A stretch of DNA of 16,302 nt from JBBQVZ01 sp963695975 (GTDB lineage: Bacteria; Actinomycetota; UBA4738; HRBIN12): the NCBI GenBank assembly GCA_963695975.1, contig CAVOIB010000014.1, positions 1 through 16,302 of the forward strand, written 5' to 3'. A program made the translations under genes and the position numbers. Shown one piece after another: positions 1 through 6,751 of this stretch (its first letter is position 1; each line of letters opens with the position of its first letter). Below the pieces are notes generated by a model. It made no database searches. It was not told the origin of the DNA and was given only the letters and a program-made list of their open reading frames with translations.

Positions 1-36
1 GACATCGGTCTCCGCATGACCAGCAGCGGCAGCTGA
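1..36 (+). CDS. Possible C-terminal tail of a gene entering from the left
   Basis: Reading frame 1 is open from the window edge and stops at TGA 34-36, giving an 11-residue tail (DIGLRMTSSGS). A long hairpin follows 20 bases later (57-97), as would fit the end of a transcription unit. The piece is too short to recognise or to prove coding, and chance is a real alternative. Confidence 0.22.
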   Translation, partial: DIGLRMTSSGS

Positions 37-56
37 GGTCTCGTCGTCACATCCAG

Positions 57-97
57 CTTCTCCCTTCGCATCGTCGGCCTTGACGCGAAGGGGGAAG
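57..97. terminator. Long hairpin, possible terminator of the upstream gene
   Basis: Bases 57-69 (CTTCTCCCTTCGC) pair with 85-97 (GCGAAGGGGGAAG) over 13 positions with one G-U pair, leaving a 15-base loop. It lies just after the possible stop at 34-36. There is no T-run on either side, so it is not a textbook Rho-independent terminator, though high-GC bacteria often use such hairpins. Bases 98-217 show no gene or other structure. Confidence 0.4.
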
Positions 98-217
98 AGT
101 GGGCCGGGCGGCCGTACCGCGCTGATGCCGGGCAGAGGCCGAGACCAACGATCCATCGACGCCAACTCCATCGCGGAAGGATCTCGGCATCCCTCGTAGA
201 GTCGGCCTTGGGCGGCG

Positions 218-245
218 CCGGATCGGAGGTTTGACTCCGATCCGG
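218..245. repeat. Perfect 11-bp inverted repeat over a -35 box
   Basis: CCGGATCGGAG (218-228) and CTCCGATCCGG (235-245) are exact reverse complements around a 6-base loop GTTTGA. The loop and right arm contain TTGACT (231-236), a good -35 sequence for the intradiol dioxygenase gene at 318. It could be an operator blocking the promoter, or a hairpin ending transcription from the left. Confidence 0.55.
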
Positions 246-261
246 TCCTGGCTCATAGGGT
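231..261 (+). promoter_or_regulatory. Candidate sigma-70-type promoter of the intradiol dioxygenase gene
   Basis: TTGACT (231-236) is followed after 19 bases by TAGGGT (256-261), which fits the TAnnnT -10 pattern common in actinobacteria. The start site would be near 268, leaving a leader of about 50 bases before ATG 318. The spacer is slightly long; CATAGG at 254-259 is an alternative -10. This is a pattern match only. Confidence 0.4.
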
Positions 262-269
262 GCGGCTCA

Positions 270-293
270 CGAACCGAACTTCGCATCCCGAAC
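270..293 (+). promoter_or_regulatory. IclR-type operator-like repeats in the dioxygenase leader
   Basis: The inverted repeat TTCG-N5-CGAA occupies 280-292. Further CGAA half-sites lie at 270-273 and 275-278. The same TTCG-N5-CGAA geometry, with a shared CATCC core, occurs in front of the IclR regulator gene at 12066-12078. Clustered half-sites are known for PcaU/PobR-type IclR regulators. The position downstream of the proposed start site would suit repression, but the mode is unknown. Confidence 0.45.
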
Positions 294-317
294 ACAACTC
301 ATGACGAGGGGTGGGTC

Positions 318-1100
318 ATGGCGTCGGACGAACGCTTGGCGGCAGGGATCGGTCGGATAACAAGCGCGCTTCACGCGCTCATCATGGAGATGGACCTGTC
401 ACAGGATGAGTGGATGAACGTCCTCGGGTTCCTCACGGAGGTCGGGAAGGCTGACGAGTTCATCCTCCTGTCGGATGTGCTTGGCCTATCGGTCTTCGTG
501 GACGAGCATGCCAACCCGAACGACGAGATGGCGACAGCCAGCAACGTACAGGGTCCCTTCTACCTTCCAGACGCACCGGTCCTCGATCCGCCGTATCGCC
601 TGGCTGAAGACGATGAGCCCGGCGAGCCACTCCTCTTCGCCGGGCGGGTCACCGATGCGGTGACCGGAGAGGCGATCGGAGGGGCCCTGCTGGAGGTGTG
701 GCAGGCTGACGATTCCGCTCTCTACGACGTCCAGATGCCGGGTGCCGGGCCGCACCTGCGGGGGCGTTTTGCCGCCGATGACGAAGGGTTGTTCGATCTC
801 CGGACGATCGTGCCGCCTCCGTACGAGATCCCGAAGGACGGTCCGGTGGGACGGCTCCTCGAAGCGATCGGCCGGCACGCGTGGCGTCCGGCCCACCTGC
901 ATCTCAAGGTGGGGCACGACGGCTATCGGCAGCTCACGACCATGGTCTACTTCGATGGCGACCCCTGGCTGGACTCAGACACCATCGGCTCGGTCAAGGC
1001 ATCGCTCGTCGTCCCCTTGCAGCGGGTTCCCGCGAGCGAGCGGTGGGACCGGCCTCACGCGCTGTGCTCGTTCGACGTGAAGCTGCGACCACTCAACTAG
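318..1100 (+). CDS. Intradiol ring-cleavage dioxygenase, probably hydroxyquinol 1,2-dioxygenase
   Basis: The 260-residue protein belongs to the catechol/hydroxyquinol 1,2-dioxygenase family, which uses non-haem Fe(III) to split the ring between two hydroxyl carbons. An N-terminal helical dimerisation domain (about 5-70) precedes the catalytic beta domain (about 75-255). The iron ligands are visible as Tyr136, Tyr169, His193 and His195; the 24-residue Tyr-to-His step matches the family (Tyr200 to His224 in catechol dioxygenase numbering). The segment DEFILLSDVLGLS resembles hydroxyquinol enzymes, and a maleylacetate reductase is encoded in the same window, so hydroxyquinol to maleylacetate is favoured over catechol. 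ATG 318 is chosen because GAGGGG lies just upstream; an in-frame start at 231 would overlap the promoter. The gene converges on the MoxR gene, the two stop codons sharing CTAG at 1097-1100. Catechol or chlorocatechol cleavage cannot be excluded. Confidence 0.88.
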   Translation: MASDERLAAGIGRITSALHALIMEMDLSQDEWMNVLGFLTEVGKADEFILLSDVLGLSVFVDEHANPNDEMATASNVQGPFYLPDAPVLDPPYRLAEDDEPGEPLLFAGRVTDAVTGEAIGGALLEVWQADDSALYDVQMPGAGPHLRGRFAADDEGLFDLRTIVPPPYEIPKDGPVGRLLEAIGRHAWRPAHLHLKVGHDGYRQLTTMVYFDGDPWLDSDTIGSVKASLVVPLQRVPASERWDRPHALCSFDVKLRPLN

Positions 1101-1975
1101 CCGCCGTCCACCCCCTCGTCGCGAACGACCGACTCCGACCTGACCTTCTCGATGTCCTGTTGGTACTTGAGGAGCGTTGGCAAGGTCTCTTCCGTCAGGT
1201 GCGCGTCCATCTGCTCACCGCCGAGGAGGACGAGTGTGCGCGCCCAGTCGAGCGTCTCCGACACCGACGGCGGCTTCTTCAGGTCGAGCGTCCGTATCGA
1301 GCGGACCACGCGAGCGATCTGCTCCGCGAACGCCTCGTCGATGCCCGGCACACGCGCCAAGATGATGTCCCGCTCCCGCTGCACGCTCGGGTAGTCCATA
1401 GGCAGGAACAGGCACCGGCGTTTCAACGCCTCGGAAAGTTCGCGGGTGTTGTTCGACGTCAGGACGACGAACGGTATCTCGACCGCCTGGATCGTACCGA
1501 GCTCGGGGATCGACACCTGCCAGTCCGATAGCACCTCGAGCAAGAGCGCTTCGGTTTCGACCTCGAGTCGGTCGATCTCGTCGATCAGCAGCACCACGGC
1601 CTCGGTGGAGCGGATCGCGGCCAGCAGTGGCCGGGGGAGCAGGAAGTCTTCGGTGAAGATGTCCTGCTCCACCTGGTGCCAGTCGCGTTCGCCCGCGTCC
1701 GTCTGGATCCGCAGGAGCTGCTTCTTGTAGTTCCACTCGTAGATCGCCTTCGCCTCGTCCAGACCCTCGTAGCACTGCAGCCGGATCAGGGAGCGGCCCG
1801 TGGCCTCGGCGAGCGCCTTCGCGAGCTCCGTCTTGCCGACCCCGGCCGGGCCCTCGCAGAGGACGGGCTTGGAGAGACGGTCGGCGACATAGACCGTGAC
1901 GGCCGCTTGCTGGTCGGCCAGGTACCCGACGGCGGCGAGCGCCTCGGCAACCTCGGCGGGCTTCTCGAACGGCAT
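1097..1975 (-). CDS. MoxR-type AAA+ ATPase (CoxD-like)
   Basis: A 292-residue AAA+ ATPase of the MoxR group. Visible are Walker A (GPAGVGKT, 42-49), Walker B (VVLLIDEID, 127-135, with Asp132 and Glu133), sensor-1 asparagines (Asn175/176) and arginine-finger candidates Arg186/187. The N-terminus is short, as in CoxD-like members. MoxR proteins usually work with a VWA-domain partner to insert cofactors or activate metal enzymes (CoxD/CoxE, NorQ/NorD, CbbQ/CbbO). A CoxE-type VWA gene is present at 13924-15369. ATG 1973-1975 shares one base with the livM-type stop (TGATG), so translation is probably coupled to the transporter. It is the last gene of the hydroquinone operon. Its client is not shown by the sequence; the iron dioxygenase is one guess. 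Confidence 0.9.
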   Translation of the reverse strand: MPFEKPAEVAEALAAVGYLADQQAAVTVYVADRLSKPVLCEGPAGVGKTELAKALAEATGRSLIRLQCYEGLDEAKAIYEWNYKKQLLRIQTDAGERDWHQVEQDIFTEDFLLPRPLLAAIRSTEAVVLLIDEIDRLEVETEALLLEVLSDWQVSIPELGTIQAVEIPFVVLTSNNTRELSEALKRRCLFLPMDYPSVQRERDIILARVPGIDEAFAEQIARVVRSIRTLDLKKPPSVSETLDWARTLVLLGGEQMDAHLTEETLPTLLKYQQDIEKVRSESVVRDEGVDGG

Positions 1976-3006
1976 CACGGGCTGCTGCTCCTCTCTCCGG
2001 CGGTCGGAGCCGTGTCCACGGTACGCACCCGGATCTCCACCGGGAAGAATCGCAGGTCCCACCGGTCCAGGACGAGGCCCCACAGGCCTTTCGGCGCCTT
2101 CACCATCACGAGCACCGCGACCGCCCCGAGGATGATGAGGTACGTCGGACCGAGATCGGCGAGGTACTGCTGGAGTGAGAAGTAGATCAGCGTGCCGACG
2201 ATCGGACCCGTGATCGTGCCGATCCCGCCGATGACGACGGCGAAGATCATGAACGCGCTCCAGTTCACGCTGAACGTCGCGACGGGTTGGAGCCGGAGCA
2301 GGTTCGCGTAGATCACGGCGCCGATCAGGCCGCACGCGGCCGACGCCAACACGTAGACCTGCACCTTGGCCCGTTGCACGTTGATGCCGAGCGTGGGCGC
2401 GGCGTCCTCATGGTCGCGGACGGCCCGCAGGGCCAATCCGAGACGGGTGCGGATCAACGCGTAGACCCCGAGGACCGACGCGACGGCGACCCCTAACGCG
2501 ATCCAGTACGTGACGTACAGACGCGTGGTCGGGTCGATGCCGATCGCCGACGTGATCGTCGCCCCCGAACCGCCGCCAAGCGACTGCGTGTTCGCGATGA
2601 GCAGCAGGTACACCTCGGCGACCACCCACGTCCCGATCGAGAAGTAGCCGCCGCGCAGCCGGAACACGAGCGCGGCCGTCGGGATCGCCAGGACGCCCGC
2701 GACGATCGCGGCCAGGAAGATCGAGAGGAAGAAGTTCGCGCCGAGATGATCGGCGAACACCAACAGGCTGTAGGCGCCGATACCGATGTACGCCTGCTGG
2801 CCGATCGAGACGAGCCCGGCGAACCCGGCGAGCAGGTTCCACATCTCGGCCAACGCCAGCAGGTAGAAGAACTGCAGGAGCGTCCGCAGCGCGCCGTCGA
2901 CGAAGAACACGGGCGCGAGCGCGAGCACCAAAACGACGACGGCTCCGGCCGCCGATCCCCATCGGCTCGCGGCGGTGCTGTGGCGAACCGAGATCGACCG
3001 GCTCAC
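1975..3006 (-). CDS. livM: HAAT-family ABC transporter permease (LivM-like)
   Basis: A 343-residue hydrophobic inner-membrane permease of the LivM family, with roughly ten predicted membrane segments. It has the typical central sequence (AEMWNLLAGFAGLVSIGQQAY, about 50-70) and the cytoplasmic EAA-like coupling region RLGLALRAVRDHEDAAPTLG (about 195-215). GTG 3006 is chosen because it overlaps the livH-type stop as GTGA and removes a long non-homologous upstream extension. The C-terminal tail after the last helix is short and charged. It would pair with the LivH-like permease to form the pore. The liv name is by family only; genomic context argues for an aromatic substrate rather than an amino acid. 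Confidence 0.9.
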   Translation of the reverse strand: MSRSISVRHSTAASRWGSAAGAVVVLVLALAPVFFVDGALRTLLQFFYLLALAEMWNLLAGFAGLVSIGQQAYIGIGAYSLLVFADHLGANFFLSIFLAAIVAGVLAIPTAALVFRLRGGYFSIGTWVVAEVYLLLIANTQSLGGGSGATITSAIGIDPTTRLYVTYWIALGVAVASVLGVYALIRTRLGLALRAVRDHEDAAPTLGINVQRAKVQVYVLASAACGLIGAVIYANLLRLQPVATFSVNWSAFMIFAVVIGGIGTITGPIVGTLIYFSLQQYLADLGPTYLIILGAVAVLVMVKAPKGLWGLVLDRWDLRFFPVEIRVRTVDTAPTAGERSSSP

Positions 3007-3875
3007 GTCGCGCTCCCTTGCCGCGCGAACAGTCCGGTCGGCCGGACGGCCAGCACTGCGAGGAACACTAGGTGCCCGGTGAGCTGGAACCAGCTCGGCG
3101 ACACGTGTGCCCCGAGCGTCTGCGACACGCCGAGGATCACACCGCCCACCAACGTGCCCCAGAGCGAGCCGAGACCGCCGATGATCACGGCCTCGAACGC
3201 GAAGATCAAGAGCACGGACCCGTCGAGCGGGCTGAACGTGGTGCGGACGCCGACGAAGACGCCGGCGATTCCCGCGATCGCGAGCGCGATGCCCATCGCG
3301 ATCGCGTAGACGTGCCGGTCGTTGATCGCCATGAGTTGCGCCGCTTCGTGGTCGTCTGAGGTCGCGCGCATGGCCCGGCCGAACATCGTCCTGTCGAAGA
3401 AGAGCTGCAGCCCCGCCAGGATCGTTACGGCCACGAGGAAGATCGTGAGTGGGAGCCATCCGATCGAAAGCCCTCCCGCGATGTGGATGCTCGTGTTCTC
3501 GACGCTGCCCGCGTCGAGCCCTCGCGAATCGGCCGAGAAGACCTTGAGGAGCGTGTTCTCCACGATCACGGCGATCCCGAACGACACGAGCAGCGGGGCG
3601 AGCACGCCGCCGCTGAACGTCAGGTTGATGAGCCATCGTTGCAGGACGTATCCGAGCCCGAACATCAACGGGATGACGACGGGCAGCGTGAGGAGCGGGC
3701 TGAGGTCCGTGTGTTGGGTGACGACGAGCGCAGCAAACGCCGCGAGCAACGTCAGGACGCCGTGGGCCAGGTTCACCACTCGCATTACGCCGAAGATGAG
3801 GGACAGGCCGGTCGCGAACAACGCGTAGAGCCCTCCCAACAGGACCCCTTGGACGATGGCGTTCACCCACTCCAT
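3003..3875 (-). CDS. livH: HAAT-family ABC transporter permease (LivH-like)
   Basis: A 290-residue permease, close to the usual LivH length. It begins with the family hallmark (GVLLGGLYALFATGLSLIFG, about 10-29) followed by MRVVNLAHG, and contains the coupling-loop pattern FGRAMRATSDDHEAAQLMAI (about 175-195). The late segment EAVIIGGLGSLWGTLVGG is also typical. About eight membrane helices are evident. The ATG at 3875 lies three bases after the LivF-like stop; the gene end overlaps the LivM-like start as GTGA. With LivM, LivF, LivG and the lipoprotein receptor it completes a five-part importer. Confidence 0.92.
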   Translation of the reverse strand: MEWVNAIVQGVLLGGLYALFATGLSLIFGVMRVVNLAHGVLTLLAAFAALVVTQHTDLSPLLTLPVVIPLMFGLGYVLQRWLINLTFSGGVLAPLLVSFGIAVIVENTLLKVFSADSRGLDAGSVENTSIHIAGGLSIGWLPLTIFLVAVTILAGLQLFFDRTMFGRAMRATSDDHEAAQLMAINDRHVYAIAMGIALAIAGIAGVFVGVRTTFSPLDGSVLLIFAFEAVIIGGLGSLWGTLVGGVILGVSQTLGAHVSPSWFQLTGHLVFLAVLAVRPTGLFARQGSAT

Positions 3876-3878
3876 CGT

Positions 3879-4577
3879 CTAGACCCCGAAGTAGGCGGCG
3901 CGGATCGCGTCCCTGCTCAGCTCGGTCGCTTTCCCCTGTAACGAGATCCGGCCTTCCAGGAAGCAGTACGCGCGATCGGCGATCCGGAGCGCCTGGCTCA
4001 CGTCCTGCTCGACGATCACGAGCGTGGTCCCGGCCGCTGCTATCGCCGGCACGGCCTCGTAGAGACCTTTCACGACGATGGGCGCGAGCCCGAGTGAGAT
4101 CTCATCCATCAAGAGCAGGCGCGGGTTGGCCATCAGCGCCCTGCCGATCGCGAGCGTCTGCTGTTCGCCGCCGGACAGGACCGCGGCGGGACGCTTCGCG
4201 AGACGGGTCAACAGCGGGAAGAGTTCGTAGACGCGCCCCAGGTTCCACGAGCCCGGCCGCCGCCCGAACGCTCCGATCATCAGGTTCTCCTGCACGCTCA
4301 GGCTCGGGAAGATCCTCCGCCCTTCGGGCACCATCGAGATACCCTGCGGCACGCGATCGAAGGCGGGAAGATCGACGATCGATCGATCGTCGAACCGAAC
4401 GGAGCCCGACGAGGTCGGCAGCACGCCCGCCACCGTGCGGAGCAATGTCGACTTCCCCGCGCCGTTGGCTCCGATAACGGCGACGATCTCGCCCTCGTCG
4501 ACGTGCAGCGAGATCCCGAAGAGCGCCTGAAGGTCGCCGTAGGACTGATCGAGCGCTTCCACCTCCAGCAGACTCAT
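3879..4577 (-). CDS. livF: HAAT-family ABC transporter ATPase (LivF-like)
   Basis: A 232-residue ABC ATPase of LivF size. It has Walker A (GANGAGKST, about 37-45), a canonical signature LSGGEQQ, Walker B (LLLMDEISLGLAP) and the switch histidine position replaced by EQD in VIVEQDVSQAL, as is usual in LivF. ATG 4577 is chosen because it overlaps the LivG-like stop as ATGA. A 22-base perfect palindrome lies within the gene at 4372-4393. It should heterodimerise with the LivG-like ATPase to power the importer. Confidence 0.92.
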   Translation of the reverse strand: MSLLEVEALDQSYGDLQALFGISLHVDEGEIVAVIGANGAGKSTLLRTVAGVLPTSSGSVRFDDRSIVDLPAFDRVPQGISMVPEGRRIFPSLSVQENLMIGAFGRRPGSWNLGRVYELFPLLTRLAKRPAAVLSGGEQQTLAIGRALMANPRLLLMDEISLGLAPIVVKGLYEAVPAIAAAGTTLVIVEQDVSQALRIADRAYCFLEGRISLQGKATELSRDAIRAAYFGV

Positions 4578-5302
4578 TCGTCCTCGACCCCTATGTACAC
4601 CGCCTGCACTTCGCGGCTGGCGATCACGTCGGCGGGCACGCCTTCCGTCAGGATCCGGCCGAAATCGATCGCGACCAGCCGGTCGACGACCGACAAGAGC
4701 GCGTGGACCACGTGCTCGATCCACACGATCGTCGTTCCGCTCGATCGGAGATCGCGGATCGTCTCGATCAGCTCGTCGACCTCGGCCTCGATCAGCCCGC
4801 CGGCGATCTCGTCGAGCAACAGCAGGCGTGGCTGCGTCGCCAGCGCGCGCGCGAGCTCGAGTCGTTTGCGCTGCAACAGCGTCAGCGAGCCGGCGAGTAG
4901 GTTGGGCCGATCCGCGAGGCGTGCCCGCTCCATGATCTCCATGGCAGACCGGTTCGGGTCCGACGCGTCCCCCGCCCTGCCGAACCGCACGCCGACCAGG
5001 ACATTCTCGAACACGGTCAGCCGTTCGAAGGGCTGCGGCATCTGATTGGTGCGCGCGATCCCGGCGCGGCAGCGCCGATGCGCCGGCATCCGCGTGATGT
5101 CGGTGCCGTCGAAGACGAGCCGCCCCACGTCCAGCCGGATCGAGCCGCCGATGAGGTTCATCATCGTGGTCTTCCCGGCTCCGTTCGGGCCGACCACACC
5201 GAGCGCCTCACCATCGTCCACACGAAGGCTGATGTCGTCGATGACCTGGACCGAGCCGAACGACTTGGAGGCGTGCTCCAACTCCAGGAGCGACGTCACC
5301 AC
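4574..5302 (-). CDS. livG: HAAT-family ABC transporter ATPase (LivG-like)
   Basis: A 242-residue ABC ATPase with Walker A (GPNGAGKTT, about 38-46), Walker B (LLLLDEIAGGL) and the switch-region His in IVWIEHVVHAL. The signature region reads LTLLQRKRLELARAL instead of LSGGQ, a divergence also seen in other LivG-type subunits. The start is GTG 5302; a second GTG follows immediately at 5299, and the choice between them is uncertain. It lies 31 bases after the receptor gene and overlaps the LivF-like gene by ATGA. Confidence 0.9.
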   Translation of the reverse strand: MVTSLLELEHASKSFGSVQVIDDISLRVDDGEALGVVGPNGAGKTTMMNLIGGSIRLDVGRLVFDGTDITRMPAHRRCRAGIARTNQMPQPFERLTVFENVLVGVRFGRAGDASDPNRSAMEIMERARLADRPNLLAGSLTLLQRKRLELARALATQPRLLLLDEIAGGLIEAEVDELIETIRDLRSSGTTIVWIEHVVHALLSVVDRLVAIDFGRILTEGVPADVIASREVQAVYIGVEDE

Positions 5303-5333
5303 GTTCCGTCCGGCTCGATCCGGATCCGCCGCC

Positions 5334-6692
5334 TCACGATCCGGGGATCGGATCGAGTGTTCCTGCGACCGGCACGTCCGGAAGCGCGCTGTTGCTCACG
5401 ACAGTGAGCTCGAACGGGAAGTCCGTGCCCTTCTTCCACTGCCCCCCGACGAGCTTCGTCTTCGCGACGTTCGGGAACGGCTGCCCGGTCCACTGGATCG
5501 GTCCGACGATCGTGTTCAAGTTCGTGGCACCGATCGCCTCGACGATGGCGTCGGGAGTCACGTCCGACGAGCGCTGGAGGACGTCGACGGCGACCTCCAA
5601 CAGTGCGTGAACGAAACCGATCGGCTGCGTCCACTGCCTGCTCGTGGACGCAGTGTACGCGTCCGCGAGCTCCTGCGCCGACTGATCGGTGAGCGACGAG
5701 CTGAACGGGTGCGTCGGACCCCACCAGTACTCGGTGGACATCCCTTCGCCGATGGGGCCGAGGGCCTCGACGGACGACGGGAACAGCAGGGCCTTCCCCA
5801 CCGACGCGATTTTCGGCACGAATCCTTGCTGGTTCGCCTGCTTCCAGAAGTTCGTGAAGTCGGGCGGGATCGGCACACCTGTGAGGATCTGGGCATTCGC
5901 CTTCTTGTAGGCCGAGATCTGCGCGCTGAAGTCCTGCGTGCCGTTCTCGTAGCGGCCCGGGTCGACGATCTCGTACCCGTTCGGTCCGAAGAAGCTCGGG
6001 AACCCGACCTTCGGATCACCCCACGCGTTGCCGTCCCCATCGTTCGGGAACAGGCCGGCCACCTTCTTGTTCGTGTTGATCGTGTTCCACATATCCAGGA
6101 AGACCTGCTCGATATCCTCGAGCCCCCAGAAGAAGTGGTACGCGAACTTGAACGGCACGGGGTTCGCGGGATCCTTTTGCTGACCCAGGAACCACGGCTG
6201 CCACGGCGCCACCGTAGAGATGCACGGGACGCCGTTGGCCTCGCACTGTCCCGAGACCGGGTTCGTCGTCTCCGGGGTCGATTCCACCAACATCAGGTCG
6301 ATGCCGTCGCTGGTGATCAGGTCGGACGCCACCTGTGCCGCGCGGTTGGGATCGGACTGGCTGTCTTTCGCGATGATCTGGATGTCCCGGGTCTTGCCCC
6401 CGATCGTGAGGCCGCTGAGCTGGTCCTGGATCGCGCCGATCACGAAGTCGTCGGCCTCGCCGAACGGCGCGAGCGATCCGGTCTTGGGGCTGACGAAACC
6501 GACCTTCACCGCCTCCCCGGCGCCCCCGCTCGCTCCGGTGGAGCCTCCTCCCCCGGAGGAGGACTTGCACGCGGCGAGCACGGCACCCAGCCCGAGCGCC
6601 GCACCCGACATGCCGGTCGCCCGCAGGAACGACCGACGTGTCAGCCGTTCGCCGAGCATGCGTTCATATGCGTTGCGTTGGTCTCGTTCCAT
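5334..6692 (-). CDS. HAAT-family substrate-binding lipoprotein, Tat-exported
   Basis: A 452-residue periplasmic-binding-type receptor (Peripla_BP_6/LivK-like). The N-terminus has a twin-arginine motif (TRRSFLR, 18-24), a hydrophobic stretch (25-41) and a lipobox LAAC with Cys42, then a Gly/Ser linker (about 43-59). The mature domain starts with VKVGFVSPKTGSLAPFG, the usual opening of this family. This points to Tat export of a folded, membrane-anchored receptor on the outer face. Aromatic residues are unusually frequent in parts of the likely cleft region (YHFFWG, EYWWGPTHPF). A strong G-rich ribosome binding site precedes ATG 6692. As the first transporter gene after the catabolic genes, it probably binds an aromatic acid, phenol or related compound; the ligand itself cannot be read from the sequence. 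Confidence 0.93.
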   Translation of the reverse strand: MERDQRNAYERMLGERLTRRSFLRATGMSGAALGLGAVLAACKSSSGGGGSTGASGGAGEAVKVGFVSPKTGSLAPFGEADDFVIGAIQDQLSGLTIGGKTRDIQIIAKDSQSDPNRAAQVASDLITSDGIDLMLVESTPETTNPVSGQCEANGVPCISTVAPWQPWFLGQQKDPANPVPFKFAYHFFWGLEDIEQVFLDMWNTINTNKKVAGLFPNDGDGNAWGDPKVGFPSFFGPNGYEIVDPGRYENGTQDFSAQISAYKKANAQILTGVPIPPDFTNFWKQANQQGFVPKIASVGKALLFPSSVEALGPIGEGMSTEYWWGPTHPFSSSLTDQSAQELADAYTASTSRQWTQPIGFVHALLEVAVDVLQRSSDVTPDAIVEAIGATNLNTIVGPIQWTGQPFPNVAKTKLVGGQWKKGTDFPFELTVVSNSALPDVPVAGTLDPIPGS

Positions 6693-6751
6693 ATCCCCCC
6701 CCTTGTCCGTCCGACTCCGTCGATCGAGATCCGCTCATCGGGCTCGTCGGC

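Noticed and set aside
47..295. Minus-strand 82-codon open frame in the left intergenic region
   Set aside because: Arg/Ser/Pro-rich, spans two hairpins and a likely promoter, and has no recognisable domain.
1976..2335. Upstream extension of the MoxR frame to 2335
   Set aside because: The extension is Arg/Pro-rich and overlaps LivM coding sequence; ATG 1975 with the TGATG overlap gives the family-like start.
3007..3870. Upstream extension of the LivM frame to 3870
   Set aside because: The extension is a shadow of the LivH-like gene; homology begins after GTG 3006.
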